Positions 19,806 through 27,287 of a stretch of DNA of 64,000 nucleotides are shown piece by piece. Below the pieces are notes generated by a model. That model searched no databases, had not been told where the DNA came from, and was given only the letters and a program-made list of their open reading frames with translations. A program made the position numbers and the translations under genes. Location: positions 1 through 64,000 of the forward strand of contig JAFIGT010000001.1 in the NCBI GenBank assembly GCA_017849585.1, written 5' to 3'. This DNA is from Verrucomicrobium sp. Lineage in GTDB: Bacteria; Verrucomicrobiota; Verrucomicrobiia; Methylacidiphilales; UBA1321. Each line of letters opens with the position of its first letter. Positions within the stretch are counted from its first letter, which is position 1.

Positions 19806-21518
19806 ATGAAAATTTCGCCTTATCGTCCCCGCCGTTTTGTTCCTCAGACCATTGACCTCACCGACACCGCCCAACTCGCGCCGCTGTTTGAGAGCTTGAA
19901 GGAAAAGCTCGATGTCGCCCGTACCGCGGAACAACTCGAAGTGTGGCTCGATGACTACAGCGAAGTCTGCGCCGCGCTGTCCGAATCCAGCGCCATCACC
20001 TACATCCGGATGACCTGTCAGACCGACGATCCCGAGCGTGAGAAGGCGTACCTGAAAATCGTCGAGGAAATCGACCCGTGGCTCAAGCCGCGCCAGTTCG
20101 AGCTCATGCAACTCGTGAGCACCCATCCCCTCCTGCCCAAGCTCCCCAGCTACTACAATATTTTCCGTCGCAGCGTGCAGACCCGCGTGAAACTCTATCG
20201 CGAGGAAAACGTCGCCCGTGAAACCGAGGAAGCCAAGCTCTGCCAGCAGTACCAGAAAATTTCCGGTGCCATGACCGTCCAGTTCGAAGGCAAGGAACAG
20301 ACCCTGCCCGCTATGGCCAAGATCCAGGAAGAAGCTGACCGCTCCCGGCGCCAAGCAGCGTGGGAACTCACCGCCCAGAGCCGCCTGAAGGATCGCCCCG
20401 CGCTCGACGAAGTCTACGACAAGCTCCTCGGCCTGCGCGTCGAGATCGCCAAAGCCGCCGACTATCCCGATTACCGCGCCTACACTTTCGCCAACTACGA
20501 ACGTTTCGACTACACGCCGCAAGACTGCATCGATTTTCAAAACGCGGTAGAAAAACACATCGTGCCCCTCGCCCGCGCCCTGCAGAAAAAGCGCCTGGCC
20601 AAGCTCGGCCTCGACAAGCTCCGCCCGTGGGATCTCGCCGTCGACCCGGAACAACGCCCACCCCTGCGTCCCTTCGCCACCGGCGACGAACTGCAGACCA
20701 AGACCCAGGCCATCTTCAACAAGCTCGACCCGCGCCTCGGCCAATACTTTTCCCTCCTGCGCGAACATGAAGTGGTCGACCTCGACAACCGCAAAGGCAA
20801 AGCTCCCGGCGGTTACCAGAGCACCCTTGCCGAAGCGCGCCTGCCCTTCATCTTCATGAATGCCGTCGGCCTGCAACGCGATGTCGAAACCCTCGTCCAC
20901 GAAGCCGGACACGCCTTCCACGCCATCGCCGCCCGTCACGAACGGCTCCACGCCTATCGCGGCGCTCCCATCGAATTCTGCGAAGTCGCCTCGATGAGCA
21001 TGGAACTCATCACCTCTCCACACTGGACCGAATTCTACAACACCGACGACGCCCGCCGCGCCCACCGCGATCATCTGGAAGGCATCATCAAGTTCTTCCC
21101 CTGGATGGCCACGGTCGACGCCTTCCAGCACTGGATCTACACCCACCCCAAGCATACGCACGCGGAGCGCGACGCCTATTGGCTCAGCCTCATGAACCGC
21201 TTCGGCGGCATCGAGGACTGGAGTGGCTACGAAGACATCCGCGCCAGCCTCTGGCATCGGCAGCTCCACATCTTCGAGATTCCGTTCTACTACGTCGAAT
21301 ACGGCATCGCGCAACTCGGCGCGCTCCAGCTCTGGCAGCTCTCACGCCGCAACGTGAAACGCGCGCTCGATCATTACCTCTCCGGCCTCAGTCTCGGGGG
21401 ATCGCTGCCGTTGCCAGAACTTTTCCACGCCACGGGAATCGAATTCGACTTTAGCGACCGCACCATCGAGCCGCTCATGGCCGGGGTGCAAGCCGCGCTG
21501 TCGGAAATTTCCGCGTAG
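19806..21518 (+). CDS. M3 family oligoendopeptidase (PepF-like)
   Basis: 570 residues, the usual length for PepF/M3B peptidases. The zinc motif HEAGHAFH is at His365-Glu366-His369, and the third ligand is Glu393 in FCEVASMSMEL. Downstream are the M3 blocks YVEYGIAQLGALQLW and the helical C-terminal YLSGLSLGGSLPLPELFHATG. There is no signal peptide, so it is a cytosolic metallopeptidase that trims short peptides (about 6-20 residues) left by proteases or import. The start MKISPYRPRRFVP fits homologues. A 15-kb region rich in G+C gives it several long spurious antisense frames. A long hairpin lies behind the gene (21562-21598). Confidence 0.93.
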   Translation: MKISPYRPRRFVPQTIDLTDTAQLAPLFESLKEKLDVARTAEQLEVWLDDYSEVCAALSESSAITYIRMTCQTDDPEREKAYLKIVEEIDPWLKPRQFELMQLVSTHPLLPKLPSYYNIFRRSVQTRVKLYREENVARETEEAKLCQQYQKISGAMTVQFEGKEQTLPAMAKIQEEADRSRRQAAWELTAQSRLKDRPALDEVYDKLLGLRVEIAKAADYPDYRAYTFANYERFDYTPQDCIDFQNAVEKHIVPLARALQKKRLAKLGLDKLRPWDLAVDPEQRPPLRPFATGDELQTKTQAIFNKLDPRLGQYFSLLREHEVVDLDNRKGKAPGGYQSTLAEARLPFIFMNAVGLQRDVETLVHEAGHAFHAIAARHERLHAYRGAPIEFCEVASMSMELITSPHWTEFYNTDDARRAHRDHLEGIIKFFPWMATVDAFQHWIYTHPKHTHAERDAYWLSLMNRFGGIEDWSGYEDIRASLWHRQLHIFEIPFYYVEYGIAQLGALQLWQLSRRNVKRALDHYLSGLSLGGSLPLPELFHATGIEFDFSDRTIEPLMAGVQAALSEISA

Positions 21519-21561
21519 CCAGATTGTTTCGTAATGGGATGGTTGGGGTCGGCAAGCTGTC

Positions 21562-21598
21562 TTTCTTTAGGGGGCCATTGTATGGCGCCCTAAAGAAA
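21562..21598. repeat. Long perfect hairpin after the M3 peptidase gene
   Basis: tttctttaggg (21562-21572) pairs perfectly with ccctaaagaaa (21588-21598). The stem continues inside as GCCAT/ATGGC around a TGT loop, after one G-G mismatch. No T-run follows on either strand. Confidence 0.65.
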
Positions 21599-21700
21599 AG
21601 GGACTCGCAGCCATCATTTCACCTGACAAGCTCCCCATAGCTTTTCCATTAAAATCGCTCCTCCTTTAACGTTACCCAAACGTATTCCACACATTCGACT

Positions 21701-21712
21701 TGGCGCGCGCCA
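21701..21712. promoter_or_regulatory. 12-bp perfect palindrome before the hybrid kinase gene
   Basis: tggcgcgcgcca, 38 bp ahead of the kinase start. It could be an operator; nothing else supports this. Confidence 0.35.
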
Positions 21713-21750
21713 TAATCCACTCTAATGAAAAGGGGTAACACGAGCCGGAA

Positions 21751-24417
21751 TTGAATCTGCTGCGTTTGCGCCATCTTTTTCTCCTTCTACTCTGCGTGGT
21801 CACCGCCACACAGAGCATGCCCGTCGCTCACTCTGCACCTCCCACCAGCACGACTTCCGCCAATCAGATCACGCTGCAACTGAAGTGGTATCACAAGTTC
21901 CAGTTTGCTGGTTATTACGCGGCGCAGCTCAAAGGTTTCTATCGCGACGAAGGTCTCGACGTCACCCTTGTTGAAGGCAGCCCCGACAATCCCCCGGTCA
22001 CCTGCGTCCTCGAAGGCCGCGCCCTCTACGGCGTCAGCGATTCCGATATTCTCATCGCCCGGCTCCAAGGGAAACCGATTGTCGTGCTGGCCGCGATTTT
22101 CCAGCACACTCCTTACATTCTTATGACGCGGCTCGACCGCGGCATCACTCATCCCCGAGATCTGGTAGGACGCCGTGTCATGGCGGGCGATGAGCAAGGT
22201 CAGGCGCTGGTAAAAGCCATCTTTCTGCGTCAAGGCGTCGACTGGACGACCGTCAAATTCATTCCCCACACCTGGAACATTCAGGACTTGATCGACGGCA
22301 AGGCCGATGCCATCTCCGCCTACTACACCACTGAACCCGCCTTGATGCAGGCCATGGGCGTGCAGCCCGGTGTCCTGCGTTCCATGGATTTCGGCGTTGA
22401 TTTCTATGGCGATACCCTCTTCACCCTCCAGGATGAAATCCGCAACAATCCCGCCCGCGTCGCCGCCTTTCGCCGTGCGACCATCAAGGGCTGGCGCTAC
22501 GCCTTTGACCACACCGAGGAAATCATCCAGCACATCCTCCAGATGCCCAGCGTGCAATCCCGCGGCGTCACCGCCGAGATGCTTCGCTACGAGGCGGACA
22601 AGATGCAGCAACTTGTCCTGCCCAATCTTGTCGACATCGGCAGCATGAGCGGCGAACGCTGGAAGCGCATGGCGAAGGAGTATACCGCCTTCGGCCTCGC
22701 CCCCAATCTGGACAACCTCGACGGCTTCGTCTACGACCCCGTCACCCACACCCATTCGCAACTGCTCAAATGGGTCAGCATCGCCTGCTTCAGTCTTCTC
22801 GGCCTCTCCATCCTCGCCGGCATCTGGACACTCCAGATGCAGCAACTGGTGAAACGTCGCACCCGTGAACTGGCCGAGCAAAACAAGCAGCTCGCCATTT
22901 CCGAGGCCAGCTATCGCGAACTCTTCAACATCGCCAACGACGCCATCATCGTCCACGACGTCAGCTCCTTCCGCATCCTCGATGTCAACCACCGCGCCTG
23001 CGAACTCTTCGGCTACGAACGCCACGAACTGCTCACCCTCACCCCCAGCCAGATCAGCAGTGGAAATGTCGAACACAACGAGGAGCAACTCAACCGCTAC
23101 AGGGAAAAAACCATCAACGAAGGCCCCCAGCTTTTCGAATGGCACGCCCTCCACCGCTCCGGACATGAATTCTGGTGCGAGATCCATCTCAAGCGCGGCA
23201 CCATCAATGGCCAGGAACGCCTCATCGCCCTGCTGCGCGACATCACCGAACGCCGTCGTCTGGAAGAAGACCGGCTCAAGGTTTCCAAGCTCGACGCCCT
23301 CGGCGTCATCGCCGGCGGCATTGCGCATGATCTCAACAACATCATGCTCGGCATCATCCTCAATCTCGATCTCCTGCTTAACCAGACCCGCATTCACTCC
23401 GAGGACGCCGCCCTGCTGCGCGCCGCCAAGAATGCCGCCCTGCGCGCCAGCGATCTCTCCCGCCGCATGCTCACCTTTGCCAAGGGGGGCGACCCGGTCA
23501 AAAAAAACATCAACATCCGCGAGTTGATCATCAATTCGCTCAACCTCGCCCTGCGCGGCTCCAACCTGCTCGGCAGCGTCCAGATCGAGCCCAACCTGCC
23601 CCCGCTACAAGCCGACCCCGGCCAGTTCGCTCAAGTGCTCGACAACCTCATCATCAATGCCCGTGAAGCCAGTCCCGGTGGCGGCAATCTCTTCATCCGC
23701 GGCCGCCGCCAGAAGCTCAAACGCGGCGAAATCCCCTCCCTTCCGCAAGGCGACTATCTCGTGGTGGAAGTAGAGGATCAGGGCATCGGCATTCCGGAAG
23801 CCATCCTGCCCAAAATCTTCGATCCGTACTTCACCACCAAAAAAACCGGCCATGGTATCGGCCTGGCCACCTGCTACTCCATCATGAAAAAACATGGTGG
23901 CGATATTCTCGTCCATTCGCTACCTAATCATGGTACCACCTTCAGCCTTTATCTTCCGATACACACCGACCCCGAGACTTTACCAGACTTACCCCCTGCC
24001 ACACCTCCTGCCATGACGAACCGCCCCGCCAAATCTGACCGCCTTCTCATCATCGACGATGACAGCCTCATTCGCAAAACCCTCGTCCTGCTTTTAAAAG
24101 CCCTCGGCTATCAGCATGTCGAAGCCGTGGAGAACGGAGAAGCCGGTCTGGCCCTCTATCAAAAGGGGCTCCAAACCAATGCCCGATTCGATCTCGTCAT
24201 CCTCGATGCCACCATTCCCGGTTATCTCGGCGGTGAGGAGGCCTTCAAGGCTCTGCGCCAAATCGATCCGAAGGCACGTGTGATTCTCTCCAGCGGCTAC
24301 AGCGACAGCAGCGCTTCCACTAATTGGCAGGAAATCGGCTTCTGCGCGATCCTCCCCAAGCCCTTCACGATGCAAGATTTGGAAGCCCTCCTCAACAGTC
24401 TTCCCGCCGCGTCATAG
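21751..24417 (+). CDS. Hybrid sensor histidine kinase with periplasmic NMT1/THI5-like binding domain
   Basis: 888 residues from a TTG start. In order: signal peptide (about 1-28); an NMT1/THI5-type solute-binding domain (about 38-330; LQLKWYHKFQFAGYYAAQLKGFYRDEGLDVTLVEG); a transmembrane helix (about 338-358); a PAS domain (about 385-505; ASYRELFNIANDAIIVHDV...FWCEIHLKRG); HisKA with the phospho-acceptor His526 (GGIAHDLNNIM); an HATPase domain (DNLIINAREAS, VEDQGIGIP, GHGIGLA); and a receiver domain with Asp819 (LVILDATIPG) and Lys in LPKPF. It should bind a small ligand, perhaps a pyrimidine or similar NMT1 ligand, outside the inner membrane and relay phosphate through its own receiver. No Hpt or output gene is adjacent, so the pathway is open. 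Confidence 0.92.
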   Translation: MNLLRLRHLFLLLLCVVTATQSMPVAHSAPPTSTTSANQITLQLKWYHKFQFAGYYAAQLKGFYRDEGLDVTLVEGSPDNPPVTCVLEGRALYGVSDSDILIARLQGKPIVVLAAIFQHTPYILMTRLDRGITHPRDLVGRRVMAGDEQGQALVKAIFLRQGVDWTTVKFIPHTWNIQDLIDGKADAISAYYTTEPALMQAMGVQPGVLRSMDFGVDFYGDTLFTLQDEIRNNPARVAAFRRATIKGWRYAFDHTEEIIQHILQMPSVQSRGVTAEMLRYEADKMQQLVLPNLVDIGSMSGERWKRMAKEYTAFGLAPNLDNLDGFVYDPVTHTHSQLLKWVSIACFSLLGLSILAGIWTLQMQQLVKRRTRELAEQNKQLAISEASYRELFNIANDAIIVHDVSSFRILDVNHRACELFGYERHELLTLTPSQISSGNVEHNEEQLNRYREKTINEGPQLFEWHALHRSGHEFWCEIHLKRGTINGQERLIALLRDITERRRLEEDRLKVSKLDALGVIAGGIAHDLNNIMLGIILNLDLLLNQTRIHSEDAALLRAAKNAALRASDLSRRMLTFAKGGDPVKKNINIRELIINSLNLALRGSNLLGSVQIEPNLPPLQADPGQFAQVLDNLIINAREASPGGGNLFIRGRRQKLKRGEIPSLPQGDYLVVEVEDQGIGIPEAILPKIFDPYFTTKKTGHGIGLATCYSIMKKHGGDILVHSLPNHGTTFSLYLPIHTDPETLPDLPPATPPAMTNRPAKSDRLLIIDDDSLIRKTLVLLLKALGYQHVEAVENGEAGLALYQKGLQTNARFDLVILDATIPGYLGGEEAFKALRQIDPKARVILSSGYSDSSASTNWQEIGFCAILPKPFTMQDLEALLNSLPAAS

Positions 24418-24484
24418 CGCCTTGCGGGTGGAGTGGGAACAGTAATTCGCCCTTCGGAAAATCTGCCGAGGTCTCGAACTCGTG

Positions 24485-24625
24485 CTATTTCTTCCCCAGC
24501 CCTGGCTTGCCACAGCCTTCACCGCCACAACCGCAACCGGGCTTACCCTTGCGTAGGGCGCGATAGAGCAGGTAAACGACCGCCATTCCAACAAGGGCGA
24601 GGGCGATGAGTTCCTGTGAGTGCAT
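24485..24625 (-). CDS. FeoB-associated Cys-rich membrane protein
   Basis: 46 residues, too short for most gene callers: MHSQELIALALVGMAVVYLL, then YRALRKGKPGCGCGGEGCGK and PGLGKK. It has one membrane helix followed by a CGCGGEGC cluster, the exact layout of the small Cys-rich proteins encoded after feoB in many bacteria. It begins 9 bp after the feoB stop on the same strand, so it is the third gene of a feoA-feoB operon. The Cys group may handle Fe(II) as it leaves FeoB, but this role is inferred from context for the family. Confidence 0.85.
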   Translation of the reverse strand: MHSQELIALALVGMAVVYLLYRALRKGKPGCGCGGEGCGKPGLGKK

Positions 24626-24634
24626 ACGATCCGT

Positions 24635-26836
24635 TTAGCTGAAACCCAGCAGACGTCCACCCTGGTAGACCAAAAAACTCATGCCGTACGCCACGGCGGT
24701 CATGTAACCGAGCTGGAAAAGCGCCCATTTCCACGAGTTCGTTTCACGCCACGTCACCGGAATGGTGCTGAGACATTGCAGCGCGAATACGTAAAAGACC
24801 ATCAGGCTCAGGCAGGTCAACGGCGTGAAAACGGGAGACCCATCATCACGCTTGTCTGAACGCAAGGCGTCGAGCAGCGGTTGCTCATTGTCCTCACCAT
24901 CCCCAACATTGTGAATGATCGACATCGTCCCGACAAACACCTCGCGCGCGGCAAACGACGTCACCAAGCCAATCCCAATCTTCCAATCAAACCCGAGCGG
25001 CGCAATGACCGGCTCCATCCACTTGCCCATGCGTCCTGCATAACTGTTGGCAAGAGCGTCACTCGCCACCTCCGTCCCGCCTTCCGCAGGCGCAGCCGCC
25101 GGCGTATTCGCGACCACCTCCGTCGCTGGAGTGTCCGCCTTGATCTCCGGGCTTTCCGGTGGCTTCGGATAAGTGGTGAGAAACCAGAGCACGATTGAGA
25201 TGGCGAGAATGACCGTCCCCGCCTTCTTCAAAAACAGGATGGAGCGTTCCCACATGACGCCCAGCACGGCCCGCACCATGGGGGCACGATAGGTGGGCAA
25301 TTCCATCACGAGAGCCGATTGCTCGCCCTTGATCAGGGTCTTCTTGAAGATCCAGGCAAAGAGAAACACGAACAGCGTCCCGAGTGCATACATGGCCATC
25401 ATCAGTCCCGTCTTGATCCAAGCGCCATGTTCGCTGTCAGGAACCATGGCCGCAATCAGGAGTGAATAGACCGGGAGCCGCGCAGAACAGCTCATCCAAG
25501 GCGTGACTAAAATTGTGATCAATCGCCCGCGTTCGTTTTCAATCGTGCGCGTTGCCATGATCCCCGGAATGGCGCAGGCGTATCCGCTTAGCAGCGGAAG
25601 AAACGACCGGCCATGGAGACCAACCTTGCTCATCACCCGATCCAGCAGCAACGCCATGCGGGCTAGATAGCCAGACTCTTCCATCACCGAGATGAAGAAG
25701 AATAACAGCAGGATCTGCGGCAAAAAAATCACCACGCCCCCCACGCCCGCAATGACGCCGTCGACAAGCAAACTGCTCAGCGCGCCTTCCGGCAAGGTCT
25801 TGCCGACCCATTCGGAGAGCGCCCCGAAACCGCCCTCGATCAAATCCATCGGATACGAAGCGAGCGTGAAGATGGTGTAAAACACCAGCGCCATGATCGC
25901 GGCCATGAAGAACGAACCGAACACCGGATGCGTCAGCACTTCATCCACGCGGTCGGAGAAATTCTTGCTCTGGGGCGGGCCGGAATGGAGCGCCTCGTCC
26001 AGCATTTTGCCGGTGAAATCATAACGGCTCTCGACGATGCTGCGGCGCCAGTCGAACTGGTCGCGCTCAAACTGCTGCTGCCAGCGTGTCACCGCCGCGC
26101 GATCCACCGGCAGGTTCGTATCGAGATGCGCCACCTCTTCTTTGCCGAAATCGGTGAGCTGAAGCAACGTCTCGGCTTCGGCCCACGCATGCGTGCGGCC
26201 CTGGTCCGTTTCCAGTTTCTCGTGAATTTCCGCCACGGCGGCCTCAATCGGCTCCGCGTAACGCCAGCGGCGGGCGACCGGCTTGAGATCGGCTACGCTG
26301 ATGGCCAGCTTCAACTCAAGCAAGCCCACGCCATCACGCAGCGCGCAGGCGATGACCGGCACGCCCAGTTCAGCGTGGAGCGCCTTGACGTCGATCACAT
26401 GCCCGGCCTTCTTCGCCAGGTCCATCATCGTGAGCACCACGATCGTGGGCAAACCGAGTTCGATCACCTGCAAGGCGAGGTAAAGATTGCGCTGGAGGTC
26501 GCACGCATCGACCACGCAGATCACGCGGTCCGGCGCGGGGGTGTCGGCTCTCAGACCGAAGAGCACGTCGCGGGCAATGCTCTCATCCCGCGAGCGGGGC
26601 GAAAGACTGTACGTACCCGGAAGATCGATAAGCTGGATTTTTTTCCCGTGCTGCGAATAACACCAGCCCACCTTTTTTTCAACCGTCACGCCCGGATAAT
26701 TCGCCACCTTCTGGCGCAGCCCGGTCAGTGCATTGAAAAGGGTGGTTTTGCCGCTGTTCGGATTACCCACGACCGCATAGGTTAACATTCCGCGCGTGGC
26801 GGATGCGGTGGACGTTTCGGAGACCTCGGTAGCCAT
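24635..26836 (-). CDS. feoB: Ferrous iron transport protein B
   Basis: 733 residues from ATG 26836. The longer open frame would overlap feoA, and this start leaves a 13-bp gap. The N-terminal GTPase has G1 GNPNSGKTT (about 24-32), G3 DLPGTYSL, and later CVVDACDLQRNLYLALQ. A linker of about 90 residues (KLETDQGRTHAWAEAETLLQ) precedes two gate regions with 8-10 membrane helices (SGYACAIPGIMATRTIENERGRLITILVTPWMSCSARLPVY is the first conserved Cys-containing gate). The C-terminus has IGLVTSFAAREVFVGTM and LQCLSTIPVTWRETNSWKWA. It imports Fe(II) across the inner membrane. The 30-residue Pro/Ala/Glu-rich insert near 560-600 (PPESPEIKADTPATEV) is unusual and looks periplasmic or linker-like. Confidence 0.95.
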   Translation of the reverse strand: MATEVSETSTASATRGMLTYAVVGNPNSGKTTLFNALTGLRQKVANYPGVTVEKKVGWCYSQHGKKIQLIDLPGTYSLSPRSRDESIARDVLFGLRADTPAPDRVICVVDACDLQRNLYLALQVIELGLPTIVVLTMMDLAKKAGHVIDVKALHAELGVPVIACALRDGVGLLELKLAISVADLKPVARRWRYAEPIEAAVAEIHEKLETDQGRTHAWAEAETLLQLTDFGKEEVAHLDTNLPVDRAAVTRWQQQFERDQFDWRRSIVESRYDFTGKMLDEALHSGPPQSKNFSDRVDEVLTHPVFGSFFMAAIMALVFYTIFTLASYPMDLIEGGFGALSEWVGKTLPEGALSSLLVDGVIAGVGGVVIFLPQILLLFFFISVMEESGYLARMALLLDRVMSKVGLHGRSFLPLLSGYACAIPGIMATRTIENERGRLITILVTPWMSCSARLPVYSLLIAAMVPDSEHGAWIKTGLMMAMYALGTLFVFLFAWIFKKTLIKGEQSALVMELPTYRAPMVRAVLGVMWERSILFLKKAGTVILAISIVLWFLTTYPKPPESPEIKADTPATEVVANTPAAAPAEGGTEVASDALANSYAGRMGKWMEPVIAPLGFDWKIGIGLVTSFAAREVFVGTMSIIHNVGDGEDNEQPLLDALRSDKRDDGSPVFTPLTCLSLMVFYVFALQCLSTIPVTWRETNSWKWALFQLGYMTAVAYGMSFLVYQGGRLLGFS

Positions 26837-26849
26837 ATGAAGCGGCACG

Positions 26850-27113
26850 TTACAGCGCGAGGGTCGCTTCGATTTGCCGGCAGACCTTGTGCCCCAAGGC
26901 AAACCGGGAATGACCGATCTCACATATCACGCCGCCCGCCACGTTGCGCTTGCGGATGATGGTTTCCACATTCAATCCCAGCTCCATCAGTCGCTGCCGG
27001 AGCGAGGCGGATTTACAGTGAATCTGCTTCACCACGACTTTGCAGCCGTCGGGCATTGCATCCAATGAAATTAGCCCGACTAATTTTTCTCCACTCGAAT
27101 TGAAAGGGATCAT
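26850..27113 (-). CDS. feoA: Ferrous iron transport protein A
   Basis: 87 residues from ATG 27113; a TTG at 27119 would add two residues. It is an SH3-like FeoA domain: VGLISLDAMPDGCKVVVKQIHCKSASLRQRLMELGLNVETIIRKRNVAGGVICEIGHSRFALGHKVCRQIEATLA. The 'LRQRLMELGL' and 'IGHSRFALGHKVCRQI' blocks are diagnostic. It is thought to bind FeoB at the cytosolic face and stimulate it. First gene of feoA-feoB-Cys-rich protein on the minus strand. A perfect inverted repeat (27162-27178) lies 50 bp upstream and may be an iron-responsive operator, though it is not a canonical Fur box. Confidence 0.93.
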   Translation of the reverse strand: MIPFNSSGEKLVGLISLDAMPDGCKVVVKQIHCKSASLRQRLMELGLNVETIIRKRNVAGGVICEIGHSRFALGHKVCRQIEATLAL

Positions 27114-27161
27114 GGGCAAATACTGGCACGTTTAAGCGCGGTTGACTTGCGTTCCGTTGCG

Positions 27162-27178
27162 ATTTACTAGCGGTAAAT
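27162..27178. promoter_or_regulatory. Candidate operator upstream of feoA
   Basis: atttac-tagcg-gtaaat is a perfect 6-5-6 inverted repeat, 49 bp before feoA and about 110 bp before the divergent AsmA-like gene. Confidence 0.45.
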
Positions 27179-27287
27179 TGCCCTGCCATCGTAAGGAAGA
27201 GCAATAGACCGTCCAACCTGCCCGAAAGGCTCCTCTCAGCAGGTCATTTACGCTTATCGGCTTGTAATCGGGCCACTCTACGGGAAA

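Noticed and set aside
19791-21314. Long antisense frames over M3 peptidase, the kinase (21787-23397), AsmA-like gene (28008-29555) and sdhA (49809-51764)
   Set aside because: These result from high G+C third positions of real genes on the other strand; the sense proteins have full family motifs.
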